DNA from: Erigeron canadensis
Taxonomy: Eukaryota; Streptophyta; Magnoliopsida; Asterales; Asteraceae
Assembly: GCF_010389155.1 (NCBI RefSeq)
Contig: NC_057761.1
Location: 47,292,213 to 47,356,212, forward strand
Reading direction: 5' to 3'
DNA: 64,000 nucleotides
Part shown: positions 32,986 through 45,152 of the stretch, piece after piece
How positions within the stretch are numbered: position 1 is the first letter of the stretch
Layout of the letters: every line of letters starts with the position of its first letter
Translations under genes and position numbers: made by a program
The notes under the pieces: generated by a model
Database searches by the model: none
The model's input: only the letters and a program-made list of their open reading frames with translations
What the model was told of the DNA's origin: nothing

Positions 32986-34249
32986 AACAGCATATTGGGT
33001 GTTAGACCGTGTAATAGATGATTGAATACATAGATTATGTGCATGATTCAGCATTTATGTTATTTACAATGTCTTGGATCTTCTGCAAATGGTAGCTACA
33101 CCACTTTAAGTTGTAACTTCTGGTTCGAAGTCCACATTTGGCTTATATTATTTCTTATTCATTTCTTTATCATTTGTGTCGTTTGCATAAGGTTTTCATA
33201 GAAACAAATTTGTGTAGAAGTTCTAGATATCGGAAATTGATATGTGTATATATCAATAGGAGTTCATAGCTAATGTGTATATATCAACGGGCCTGGGTTT
33301 GGAAATTAAGTTGCAGGTTTGGTTTAGAGAATTCTGCAAGGTTGATGTTACAAATAAGATCTAGGTCATTATCTTCCTCTTTCCATCTTGGAAATTTTTT
33401 TTGAAATGGACATTTTTGGAGGGTAGTTTGTCAAATAAGTTTTGGCTCAAAAAAATTTATGGAACAAGGTAATCCGGTAGTGCTACTACCGGACTCAAAA
33501 TTCCCCTTCGAAACCGGTAGTGGGAAAACCGGTGTCAAGTTGAATATCGAGACCGGTAGTGCCAATACCGGTCTCACAGTGGTATTGACAAGCTTTTGCA
33601 GGCGATTTGACGTGTTGTAGGCACTTTTGAGGAGAGAGACTGAGACTGGTATTGGCATTGTTACATAAATCCCTGTTACAAAAACTCCCCAAATCCCTGT
33701 TACAAAAACATACATTATGTCCAAGTAAATCCATACCCTCTTTGGCTCATCAGTTTCAGCATTTGTCTTCTTTCTCCTAGTGGTTTCTTCAGATCTTCAC
33801 AAGTGGATCAATTCTTTGGCAGTTGGAGCACCACGAGATATTCATTACCAGATTTTTCTGTTGGAATTGGCCCTGGCAGTTTGATGTCTGCAAATTCAGA
33901 TGGCTCCTTGTTTCCAATGTGATCTGAAATGCTCCCACGTTGATGATATTCAGACAAATTAGGATGCAGCCAATGCATCGAGTCTTGTTAGCCCTATAAG
34001 TATTTGGCCTCTAAATCACTGCCTACAATAAATAATGGCAATTATTATAGTAGTATACTTGAGTTCGACACCTTTCATAACCCGACTCACGTCATCTCCG
34101 GTATTGGAATGTGCAGTATTTCTAGTAGTCTTTGGCCATCAAAAAGGCTCTCTAAAACAACGAAAATGATTCCATTTAAGAAGACGTGAGCGGCATCATA
34201 ATTCTAACATATGAGGAATATTTCCGGCGAGGTTATTATATATATATAT
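32986..34249. other. Spacer downstream of SRR1
   Basis: It contains the SRR1 3'UTR, then unannotated sequence. Part of it (33430-33960) has higher GC content and reads on the minus strand in open pieces without recognisable domains; it may be a decayed transposon. Three ACCGGT hairpins are at 33474-33575. A TA run (34236-34249) is the target of the copia element. Confidence 0.45.
33474..33575. repeat. Three consecutive ACCGGT/TAGTG hairpins
   Basis: Inverted repeats lie at 33474-33492 (CCGGTAGTGCTACTACCGG), 33513-33533 (ACCGGT...ACCGGT with GTAGTGG between) and 33549-33575 (10-bp arms GAGACCGGTA/TACCGGTCTC around a 7-base loop). Their starts are about 36-39 bp apart. Function unknown. Confidence 0.85.
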
Positions 34250-34937
34250 TGTTGGAAATTTTATGCAATAACATAGAATATCCAAGTTAATAGATATGTT
34301 AAAAGGAGTTGAAAGAATAATTAACTAATGTGAGTGTGTCCCACATTGGTAGAAGAATAAACATTAAGTATGTTTATAAGGAGGAGTGTTGGAGGAATTA
34401 TAATTCCTTATAAGGGGCTACACCCCAAGTGAGCTAGGAGGGTGCGAAGCACCCGATGCGCCCGTGCCCGGGACCGGGACCATGGGCGATGAGGCGTAAT
34501 GTGGCGTTTTAGTGGCGCACTTTGCAACCAACATATGTCCCACTAAAACATTCACTAACCAGTTTATATATAAACTGTACTTAGTGGTGTTTTGGTAGTT
34601 CAGCAACAACAAAAACACTCTCTCAAACTGGATCATCAACCAGATTTTCTTCATTTCGTTTTGTTCTTGAAGGCATAATTCCGGGTTGTGGTTAACTCCG
34701 ACAGTACAATCTGTTTTGGCTGTTGTACCCTGGGAAACTGTCGGGTTCACTTGGGTGGCCCGAAATCAGTTTTAAGGGACCTTGGTTTAACCATATCCTC
34801 AGCCCGTTTTTTGCCTTTCTTTCTATTTCTGTTATGTTCTTGTATTGTTTAGTAGTACTTAATTTACTTGTAATTTAATTATTGTAATTCGAATGTATCT
34901 TCAATAAAATTGTTGTTTTCTTGAATGGTGTCCAACA
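34250..34937 (+). repeat. 5' LTR of the copia element (688 bp)
   Basis: The ends are TGTTGG...CCAACA, a perfect 6-bp inverted terminal match. Compared with the 3' LTR it lacks about 155 bp between CACTTTGC and AACCAACAT; TGC at both edges suggests deletion by microhomology. A GGGTGCGAAGCACCC hairpin at 34440-34454 precedes a GC-rich patch. Confidence 0.93.
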
Positions 34938-35098
34938 ATCTTAAAACTGATTTTCTTTCTTCACCATTCTGTTAATTCGAATTACAGAAATATGTTTTCC
35001 AAAACTTTATTATGTACTTTTCTGTAAAGTTATTCATTTAAATTAGTCTTTACTTTCTGCAAGTTTTTTAGTAAAACTTTGATTGTTCTATTTCAGAA

Positions 35099-38000
35099 AT
35101 GGCTACTGAAATGAACTCCTCTACTAATGGAACTACTTCTTCTACCACCACCAACACCGTTGGTGCAAATGTTTCTCAATCTGTAGGACTTACTGTCTCT
35201 ACAAGCATGGGACCTTTAGTAGGTACCCAAGCTGCCCAAACTATGGCCAACCACTGTGAAAAACCAGAAAAGTTTTCTGGAAACAACTTCAAGATGTGGC
35301 AACAAAAGATGTTGTTCTATTTGACCACTTTGAATCTTGCGAGATTCCTAACTGAAACAGCACCTCAAATTCCTGAAGGTTCTACTGATGCTCAATCAGT
35401 AAGTGCTGTTGATGCATGGAAGCATTCTGAATATCTATGCCGAAACTATGTGTTAAATGGTCTAGTTGATTCACTGTATAATGTATTTTGCAAAATAACA
35501 ACTGCAAAAGATTTATGGGAATCTTTGCAAAAGAAATACAAAACCGAAGATGCCGGAACTAAAAAGTTCATAGTTGCAAGGTTTTTAGAGTTTAAAATGG
35601 TTGACTCTAAAACTGTTATGGCACAGGTTGAAGAATTGCAAATCATAATCAATGAAATCTTATCAGAAGGAATGGTTCTTGGTGAAACATTTCAAGTTGC
35701 TTCCATGATTGAAAAGTTGCCCCCAAGTTGGTTGGATTTTAAAAATTACCTTAAGCATAAGCGAAAGCAAATGACCGTTGAAGAGCTTGTTGTTCGTCTT
35801 CGAATTGAGGAAGACAATAGAGGTGCTCAAAATGGTGGTCATATTGAAGGTCTTGCTAAGGCCAACTTTGTTGAACATGGACAAAATTCCAAAGGAAAAG
35901 GTAATTTCAAGGGTAAAGGGAAAGGTCCTATTAAGAAGAACAAAGGAAAAAGGATGGATTTGAGTCCAAAGAATGGTGGTGTGAAGAAGAAGGTTAGTTT
36001 GTTCAAAGGGAAGTGTTACAATTGTGGTGAATCTGGTCACCGAGCTGATCAATGCAAGAATCCAAGGAAGGAAAGGGCAAATATGATCGAAGATAACATG
36101 GCTCTTGTTGCTATGATTTCTGACCTCACGGCTAAGTTGGAAGAGGTCAATCTTACCACCGATGGAATCAAAGGATGGTGGGTTGATACGGGTGCAACCC
36201 GTCATGTGTGTCCGGATAAGACTATGTTCCATAACTTGAAAGAAATATTCGGTGAAGAAAAGTTGTATATGGGAAATGCCGCCACCGCCGATATCAAGGG
36301 TGAAGGCGATGTGATCCTCAAGTGGACTTCGGGGAGAGAGCTCAAGTTAACCAATGTGTTGTATGTTCCCGAATTGCGCAAGAGTCTTGTGTCGGGTTGG
36401 TTGCTTAACAAGAATGGGTTTCGTTTAGTGTTTGAAAGTGATAAGTTTGTGTTAACTAAACGTGATTTGTATGTTGGTCAAGATTATGCCCTTAATGGGA
36501 TGTTTAAGCTCAATGTTGTACCTATTAAGCAAGTGAATGAAAATGCTTCTACTTCCGCTTATTTGATTGAGTCTTCTAATATTTGGCATAATCGTCTTGG
36601 ACATGTGAATTTTAATTCAATGCGTCGTTTAATTAAGTTAAATTGTATACCATCTTTTAACATTGATTCTAATTCTAAATGTCCAACTTGTGTTGAAGCT
36701 AAACAAACCACGAAATCTTTCAAATCTATTGAACGAAACACCGAGCCACTTGATTTAATCCATACCGATGTATGTGATTTTAGATCGATTCCCACTCGAG
36801 GTGGTAACAAATATTTCATTACATTTATTGATGATTGTACAAGATATTGCTATGTATACTTACTAAAAAGCAAGAATGAAGCAATAGATAAGTTTATCTT
36901 GTACAAAAATGAAGTTGAGAATCAACTCAACAAAAAGATTAAAAGATTAAGGAGTGATAGAGGAGGTGAATATGTTTCTCCATTTGCTAAAATTTGTGCT
37001 CAAAATGGTATTATCCATGAGCAAACAGCTCCTTATACCCCACAACAAAATGGCATTGCTGAAAGGAAAAATCGAACTCTTAAAGAGATGATGAATGCCA
37101 TGTTAATAAGCTCGGGCTTAGGACAAGATATGTGGGGAGATGCAGTTTTATCGGCAAACTATCTTTTGAACAAGATACCTTTCAAGAAAAAGGATGTTAC
37201 ACCTTATGAGTTATGGTTTAATAGAAAACCATCCTATAAGTTCTTGAAAGTGTGGGGGTGTTTAGCAAAGGTGGTGGTTCCACCACCTAAAGTTCAAAAG
37301 ATAGGACCAAAAACTGTTGATTGTGTATTCATAGGATATGCTAAGCATGGTAGCGATTGTGAATCCTCAAATCTTGTTGAACATAGTAGTGCATATCGGT
37401 TTCTAGTACATGAGTCTAAGAACCCGGAAATACACAAAAACAGTATACTTGAGTCAAGAAATGCTTCGTTTTTTTGAAAATGTGTTTCCTCGTTTGGATC
37501 GAGGAAAAGCTTCTACATCAACTCCGGTTGATAAGTAGAACCGCGAAGAAGCAAAAGGCAAAAGATTGAAAAATCTTTCGGGCCTGATTTTGTTTCTTAT
37601 ATGGTTATGAGTGAACCTCAAACATATCATGAAGCGGTTACTTCACAAGAAGCGCCTCAATGGAAAGAAGCCATTAAGAGTGAAATTGATTCTATTTTGC
37701 AGAATCATACTTGGGAATTAGTTCGTCTTCCACATGGTTGTAAACCACTTGAACATCGTTGGATATTCAAGAAAAAGATGAAATCTGATAGCTCTATTGA
37801 TAAGTACAAGGCAAGACTTGTGGTCAAAGGATATAGACAAAAGAAAGATCTTGATTACTTTGACACATATGCGCCTGTAACTCGAGTAACTTCGATCAGA
37901 TTGGTGCTTGCGATTGCAACATTGAGAAATTTGGAAATACATCAAATGGATGTAAAAACCGCATTTCTCAATGGAGAGCTTGATGAAGAAATATATATGG

Positions 38001-39153
38001 AACAACCTGAGGGTTTTTCCGCTCCTGGCCAGGAGGACAAAGTTTGTAAACTTGTCAAGTCTTTGTACGGATTGAAACAAGCTCCAAAGCAATGGCACCA
38101 AAAGTTTGATCAAGTCATGCTCGATAATGGTTTCAGGATTAATGAGTGTGATAAATGTGTTTATGTCAAAGACATATCTAAGGGATATGTTATACTTTGT
38201 CTATATGTCGATGACATACTCATTGTGGGTAGTGATGATAGTATGATCAAATCTACCAAAGACATGTTGAAGGCGAGATTTGACATGAAGCAATGGGTTT
38301 AGCAGATGTCATTCTTGGAATGAAAATTACTCGAACCCAAGATGGTCTAGTGTTAAGTCAATCTCACTATGTGGACAAGATCCTTGAGAAATTCAGTCCC
38401 GAGGACTCAAGAGTCGCTCGATCTCCAATAGATACCACGCAACATCTATCGAAAAATAGAGGTGAAGGTGTTGCTCAATTGGAGTACTCAAGGGTAATTG
38501 GCAGCTTAATGTATCTTATGACAAGTACTAGGCCTGACTTAGCCTATGCTGTTAGTAGGCTAAGTAGATATACTAGTAATCCTAGTTTGGAACATTGGAA
38601 GGCTATGACTAGGTTACTAAGATACTTGAGATATACAAAGAATTATGGGTTGCATTTTGGTCGAGATCCAGCTGTATTGGAAGGATATAGTGATGCTAAT
38701 TGGATATCCGATATAAAGGATTCCAAATCCACAAGTGGATATGTATTTACTCTTGGAGGAGCAGCTATAACTTGGAAATCGTCCAAGCAAACGCTAATTG
38801 CTAGATCCACGATGGAATATGAATTTATAGCATTGGATAAAGCTGGAGAAGAAGCAGAATGGCTACGACATTTCTTGGAATATGTTCCAAGATGGCCAAA
38901 GCCATTAACGGCTATTTGTATACATTGTGATTGCCAATCGGCTATTGGTAGAGCTCAAAATACAATGTATAATGGCAAGTCAAGACATATTCGTCGTAGG
39001 CATAATAGTATACGACAACTGCTCACAACAGGGGTTATCACTGTTGACTATGTTAGGTCAAAGGATAACATTGCAGATCCGCTAACTAAAGGTTTAAGTA
39101 GTGAGGCAATTTATAAGTCATCAAGAGGAATGGGACTAAAGCCCATTGAGTAA
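35099..39153 (+). pseudogene. copia gag-pol polyprotein, frameshifted
   Basis: The frame from 35099 gives 792 residues: gag with FKMWQQKMLFYL and CYNCGESGHRADQC (zinc knuckle, CX2CX4HX4C, near 306-319), protease WWVDTGATRHVC (active-site DTGA), integrase HHCC (HNRLGHVNFNSM, CPTCVEAKQ) and core (HTDVCDF, LRSDRGGEY, PQQNGIAERKNRTLKEM). It stops at 37477 after a run of seven T that shifts the frame. A TAG near 37537 and a further frame change precede RT (37601-38302, with WIFKKKMKSD, VKTAFLNGELDEEIYM and the catalytic LYVDDILIVG). A frameshift near 38290 separates RNase H (38293-39153; [43 protein letters not shown]). The motifs are nearly all intact, so the breaks are recent, but the copy is not autonomous as read. 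Confidence 0.93.
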
Positions 39154-39713
39154 ATTTGTACGAAGGAAAACCTAACCTAGATGTAAATGGAGATCCCATG
39201 ATCTAGGTTCAATAGGACAACCTAATTGTACGAATAGAGGAAGTCATTGTGGGGAGTACCCCAAACATCAAAGGGAGTTTACAGTCACTGTGGGGGGAGA
39301 ACCCACCACAATAAAGTGAGTTGCAAATTTTTCCTAGTCCATTCCTATATCAAATCAATGATATCATAGAGGTTAAGCTTATAGCTTTTAATGATTGTGA
39401 GCAATCACCTATGTTAGAGAGAAGTGTGGTCACTTCGAATGGAATTGTGGGGGCGCAATTCCTAGAGCTCTCGCAGAACCAGGATAGTGTTCCATGACCA
39501 TAACGGACACGAAAGTGAGGGGTTAACCAGACTAGGGAAAGTATTGTGTGATGTGCAATAACGTCTACGTAAAAAGGAGTTAGTTCAAAGACATCAAGTT
39601 CTACTAACTGCTAGGAGACTAAGTGCACTCACAAAGGAAAGTTCAAAGGGTAACACCTACTTATCCTGCAATACTTGACTGTCGGAATTTATCTTTAATA
39701 ACCATATCTATTA

Positions 39714-39724
39714 ATGTGGGGGAT
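39714..39724 (+). other. Polypurine tract of the copia element
   Basis: AATGTGGGGGAT immediately precedes the 3' LTR, as required for plus-strand priming. About 560 bp of non-coding sequence separates it from the end of RNase H, including two similar CATTGTGGGG/CACTGTGGGG phrases near 39246 and 39279. Confidence 0.7.
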
Positions 39725-40590
39725 TGTTGGAAATTTTATGTAATAACATAGAATATCCAAGTTAATAGATATGTTAAAAGGAGTTGAAAGAATAATTAAC
39801 TAATGTGAGTGTGTCCCACATTGGTAGAAGAATAAACATTAAGTATGTTTATAAGGAGGAGTGTTGGAGGAATTATAATTCCTTATAAGAGGCTACACCC
39901 CAAGTGAGCTAGGAGGGTGCGAAGCACCCGACGCGCCCGCGCCCGTGCCCGAGCCCGGGACCGGGGGCGTGGGCGATGAGGCGTAATGTGGCGTTTTAGT
40001 GGCGCACTTTGCTAGTTCAGTATGGCTCGGTTATGGCTTACATGGCTTGATTATGGCTAAGTGGGTAGTTGTATATGGCTCAGTGGGTGGTCTTATTCCA
40101 GGCCTTGCACCTGGCAGGACACTTGACTTAGCCTTAAGTGTAACACATGTTGTTTAATCATGCAAACCAACATGTGTCCCACTAAAACATCCACTAACCA
40201 GTTTATATGTATATAAACTATACTTAGTGGTGTTTTGGTAGTTCAACAACAACAAAAACACTCTCTCAAACTGGATCATCAACCAGATTTTCTTTCATTT
40301 TCTTCATTTCGTTTTGTTCTTGAAGGTATAATTCCGGGGTGTGGTTAACTCCGGCAGTACAATCTGCTTTGGCTGTTGTACCCTGGGAAATTGTCGGGTT
40401 CACTTGGGTGGCCCGAAATCAGTTTTAAGGGACCTTGGTTTAACCATATCCTCAGCCCGTTTTTTGCCTTTCTTTTTATTTCTGTTATGTTCTTGTATTG
40501 TTTAGTAGTACTTAATTTACTTGTAATTTAATTATTGTAATTCGAATGTATCTTCAATAAAATTGTTGTTTTCTTGAATAGTGTCCAACA
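39725..40590 (+). repeat. 3' LTR of the copia element (866 bp)
   Basis: It has the same ends as the 5' LTR but is 178 bp longer. The extra length is mainly a block around 40012-40165 with short internal repeats (GGCTCGGTTATGGCTTA/ATGGCTTGATTATGGCTAA), plus extra GCCCG-type repeats near 39930-39970. The longer form is probably ancestral. Confidence 0.93.
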
Positions 40591-41798
40591 TATACATATA
40601 TATATATATCTCTTCTATAAAGCAATATGCTTTTTACCAAATCTTATGTGTATGAATGTATGATATAAGTTGAGGAAACTTTTAACCTGTACACTGTTGC
40701 ATCTTTTACAACTTTCTTACATAAAAATATTCAGATATATCTAGAGGTTACTAACAATATACATTCTCTGCTAATGTCTTTTATGGTACGAATAAGCTAC
40801 AGAAATTTTACGGTAACAAAGTATGTTTCCATTGTTTCATTTTTTCCATTATTAAATCAACTTTACATTGCATCAAACAAAAAAAAATTGAAACAGCAAT
40901 TCCATTCAGAAGTGTAGCTCGGTCGCATATTCAGAAATGTAATCCACTATCATCACTCATTTTGTGATTGTTAAATTGATATCTTCTTGTTACATTTTTG
41001 TTGTTTGCCTTTGGCTCCTTACCTAGTTACCTTGCATATTAGACCAATGAATTAATGTGTACTTCTGATGGTTAGCACATAGTTATATTTCAGTGATTTC
41101 TTTCGAAAAGTAATACATGAGTATTGAGTATTGACCTGTCACGCTTGACAATCGAACCATTGTAATGAATGGGTGTTTTTTTTATCTCGATCATTTTTCA
41201 CGGTTGAACTTATCATATGATATTTGAATTATGTCTATGTTTAGGTTATTGGATGTAACTAACTAATAAAAACTTACATGTGACAACTTATATGGTTGCC
41301 ACATATACCAGAGTACATCCAATACCTAGAATGTGAAAGTTCATTACATTACATAGACATTTTACGAGATCTTTACATAACATAGACATTTTGTCATAGT
41401 TAGTTACATCCATAGGTAATAATCCTTTGAATTATTGCATGGTACTCCATTTATAGGCATGTGATAGTTGAGGTTTTTTTCTTGGGCCGTGATATTTACA
41501 CAGAGACTTTATCTGTATTCAGGGAAATTAAATATAAAAATGACATGTATGCCCTTATTTCTTACTTTTTATGTTTGACTCAAAAGTCAAAACTCAACCC
41601 AATTTCTTCTTCTCTCCCGATGTTTATCTTCTTCCTCCTTAACTATTATCAATTCTCCCCTCATCTATACGCAATCTTTAAATCATTCATTAGAATAATA
41701 AGGGTAATTGAAAAGGTTTAATCGAATATTACAACAAAGTAGAGTTGTTTTGATAGCAAAAATAACAATCGATTTAAAAAGTGAGAAAAAAATTAAAT
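40591..41798. other. Spacer
   Basis: AT-rich sequence with no gene seen. Short local inverted phrases around 41260-41410 (TTACATGTGACAACTTATATGG and CATTACATAGACATTTTACG, the latter repeated at 41350-41393) may be the ends of a small decayed element. Boundaries not resolved. Confidence 0.35.
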
Positions 41799-42643
41799 CA
41801 TAGTTGTTAAAAGCGATCGCCTGGTGCACCTAGGCGCAAGGCGTAGGCGAGGCGAAGCTCCAACGCCTAAAACTCTAGGCCCAATTGTTTATGAAAGAAG
41901 GGGGTCAACGGTGGTCGACGGCAACAACAAAAGGTCTAATCAGTCAAGATTTAGCGAGATCTATCAAGATCCGGCCAAATCATTGTTGAATCTGATTTTT
42001 CCGGTCATTATTTACCGAAAGTAAATCTGGAAAAAATGTAGAAGAAGAGAAAGAGAACAAAGGAGAGAGGGAGAAATAGAAGATGACAAAAACTGAAAAA
42101 GCAAAAAGATGTAATGAGAAAGTTAAAGGACAAAAAGACAAAGACATCTTTATTCTTATTTTTGTTCCCATTATTTCTATTTTTATTGCAAAGTTTATAT
42201 TAACATTATTTTTATTCTACAAATAAGACAAAAATAAGTATTATTAGTTGTATTAGTATTATTGCATTATAAAAGTTATAGTTTAGTATTAAGTTATTAA
42301 ATAATGTTTTCATTGTTATGTTTTTTTTATTTATAGTCTATTTTTAGTCATACAATTTCAAAAATTTTAATATTACATATATATAAAAGTAAAAACCTAA
42401 TTCGAATTTGAACAATTTGGCATAAAGTTTTTGGTTGAATGATTTACGGTTTTTTTGAACTATAATTGGTTTATAAATGATATTTGATTTGTTCTACTAT
42501 TATTTTCACTATATATAAATATTTTATATTTCTTTACTTGAATGCGCTTATTTTTTTCGGGCGAGCGCTTTTTTTTCGCATCTCGCCTTCGCCTCATTAG
42601 AGGTCTTTGCGCTTTAAGTTCGCCTTCGCTTTTGACAACTATG
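41799..42643. mobile_element. Non-autonomous hAT-like element (845 bp) with 8-bp target duplication
   Basis: Inverted ends CATAGTTGTTAAAAGCGA (left) and, on the opposite strand, CATAGTTGTCAAAAGCGA (right) are flanked by a perfect 8-bp direct repeat AATTAAAT at 41791-41798 and 42644-42651. An 8-bp duplication is the hAT hallmark. Subterminal regions are rich in GGCGA/GCGCTT/TCGCCT motifs. The interior is AT-rich without a transposase ORF. Confidence 0.88.
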
Positions 42644-42651
42644 AATTAAAT

Positions 42652-45152
42652 ATTTAAAAAGTAAATTCTAGTTACCCACGTCTTCTTATACCTTTGATTT
42701 ATTTTTTGTTACACTGGAAATAAATGCAATAATCGTTCTAAAAAAATAATACTAAGTATTTCTTTATAACTTTAAGCACGTTGTCAACTAAAAGCTTCAC
42801 AATGATTTTGAAACATTACTTGATGTTTCATATATTTTTCGTCTTCTTGAGAGTAAACAATTTAACTTTATGTGTAACTTTATGTGTAAAGAAGGGTCAC
42901 ATCTATGGATGATCTATCTATAAAAGAGATACGATTTATTTGGTTTTTAATATTATAAATAAAGCAAGGGTACTGTTGTCTTTTCATTTCAAACTTTATT
43001 GTACGGATAAAAAATTACCTTGAAAGAATCAACACCATTTTATTCTGCAAAGTCAATCCAAAGAAGTTGTGAAATAGGACTTTGTCAACAAGTAGCATGA
43101 ATAATTGATCGTAAAAATCATAATATATATATTTTTTTACTTATTGGAATATAAATTGCCAAGCATTCAAATAGTTGATTATTATTATTATTATCTATAT
43201 TAAACATGATAATCAAATCTACATTTTCCTACAGCTAAGTATCTAAAATCTATCACAATAATTAATCCCAAACACCCTTTTAATAGAGGAAAAAGAAAAA
43301 AATAAGCAGATATTTTATTTGAGATCCGAATAAGGGGTGGGTGGGTAATGGAATGTGTGACGAAAGACAAAGCATATGAAAGTCCACCACCCATCACGCG
43401 GTTAAATACAAGTCACACCATCCAATTAAAAACACATAACGCAAGGCATATACCATCATTCATTCCCACCTCCTTTTCATTCATTCATAAATATCTAGGT
43501 TTTACCCTGTTCGTTTTTCTTGTTCCGCAATTTCCAAACACACACAAACACACAGTCTGAATTCTTTACTTCGTTAGGGTTTCCTTATATATATATACAC
43601 ACACATCTTATATATATATAAATATAAATTTCTCTCCAGTAGATTATCTTTAAGTTTATGCCGTTTACCCCACACAAGGTATTCTTATTTTTATTCAATC
43701 TCTTTATTTACACTTTATTTATTTAATTGATTCGATCGGATTGGATATAATCATTTGTTATCTTTTAATCTAATTAGGTTGTTTTGAATTAGTTTTGGAT
43801 TATTTTGATTGAAATGGTTAGAGTCGTAAAATTTAAATGATTTTTGTTGTGAATTATGGATTATTAGGTTATTAATAAATAAGTTGTATGTATATCTTAT
43901 CTGCTTCTAGTTGAATCTGACTATTTTAAGTGCTTGTTGAACTACGTCCTAGACGCCGTTAGGTTTACTAGTTTATCTTGTGCCTTACTCGCAATATCGC
44001 AGAACGTGCTTCGGGAAACATGTACGTTTGTGAAATTGAGATAGAAATAGGAGTGGGAATATCGTCTGTTTTCTAATGAGTTATGCTTCTGTAATACCTG
44101 CTGTGCTGACGGGTCGTTGGAGTTATTTGTAGTTGTCAATGCACTAATTTCATGCTAATATTTTTTTCTTTTGTTTCTATTTTGGTTTGGAAAGGTTGTA
44201 ATCTCTTTCAAGACATGGAGCAAGTATGCCCTTGGTCAGGTTTCCAGAGACAAGTTTTTTCATTCCAAGAAGTGCTTGATTGGCGTTGTCTTGTCGTTGG
44301 TGATTTCCATTCTGTTTTCAACTGCACTTGATGATCCTACAGTGTATGAGCAGTTGAGCAGGTGTAATGCCATTTTTTCCCGATTATGTCAGCAAGTAAG
44401 TGATTACATTTCTTAAGCAAGGTTTGGATCAGCATGTACTTGTTGATATTCATCGTGTATAACAATTATTTTGCAACATATTTGTTGTCAATGCAATTCT
44501 GATGTATTTAGACTTAAAATAGTTTTGTAGCCATTTGTTAATAAAGCTGTAATGTTTCCTTCTTTGTCTATGGTGTGATTCTGACATCGAATTTTCTGTT
44601 CCAATCTACAGGTCTAAATCTTGCTTGTAATCTATCTGTTCACTGTCAAGTTGTAGTTGAGATTGTCGGTCAGACCTTAATTTAGCGATACTTTTGCTTC
44701 CTGCAGATGGGTATCAGTTAGATCTACATTAGATACTGACCTAAGATTTTGAGACGGAATTCAAGTAAAGTATATGAGATAGCCATTTCGTCAACAAAAA
44801 GAATTCAGTCTTTTTGAGATTTTGTTTGTGGCCACGAGTGTTTAGCTTATATATACTTGGTTGGATCAGTGTCAAGATGCCGATCAATTCTCAGTTGTTG
44901 CTTATGTTACCTTGTCAATGTCTCGGTGTCGGGGAACCGATTTCTTTTATGAATTATAGTATGAGGACTGTTCGTCAGAAACATATAGTTACTCTGCTCT
45001 TGCACTAAGAGTGAAGGTTGATCCATCTGGAACATCAAGGCTGGCCATTATTTTATAGATTTTTCAATAATATTTTACATAAAGAGTGTTTTCTTCTGTA
45101 TATTTGTTTCGTCTTCAAAATAAAAGTGCTACGTGCCGCTGCGAACACAAAA
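42652..45152 (+). promoter_or_regulatory. Upstream region and probable spliced leader of the kinase gene
   Basis: Up to about 43400 it is AT-rich spacer. A CA-rich leader-like stretch (43530-43678) ends in a good donor (CACAAG|GTATTC). A plausible next exon runs from 44195 (GGAAAG|GTTGTAATC) to about 44396, and more leader may follow up to the ATG at 45153. The piece at 44171-44416 also contains an 81-codon ORF with a hydrophobic stretch, with no recognised family. The leader structure is inferred from splice-site-like sequence only. Confidence 0.4.

Larger units (their letters stand above)
34250..40590 (+). mobile_element. Ty1/copia retrotransposon with both LTRs, coding region broken
   Basis: LTRs start TGTTGGAAATTTTATG (34250 and 39725) and end GTGTCCAACA (34937 and 40590). 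The internal order is gag, protease, integrase, RT, RNase H, which defines Ty1/copia. Flanking target bases are TATAT on the left and TATAC on the right, an imperfect 5-bp duplication inside a TA-rich target. Apart from one large indel and GC-rich length variation the LTRs are very similar, differing mostly by C/T and G/A changes, so the insertion is fairly young. The pol frame has at least three breaks. Confidence 0.95.

Noticed and set aside
33431..33734. Minus-strand ORFs of 97 and 79 codons over the ACCGGT hairpins
   Set aside because: The TTG/TGL-type repeats come from the hairpin DNA itself. No domain is recognised and the two frames compete. Kept only as a structural finding.
35446..36819. 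Several minus-strand ORFs up to 189 codons inside the copia gag-pol
   Set aside because: They are mirror frames of an obvious copia polyprotein with no independent motifs.
41824..42171. ORFs inside the 845-bp hAT-like element
   Set aside because: No transposase motif (hAT C-terminal dimerisation or BED finger); they are fortuitous frames through subterminal repeats.
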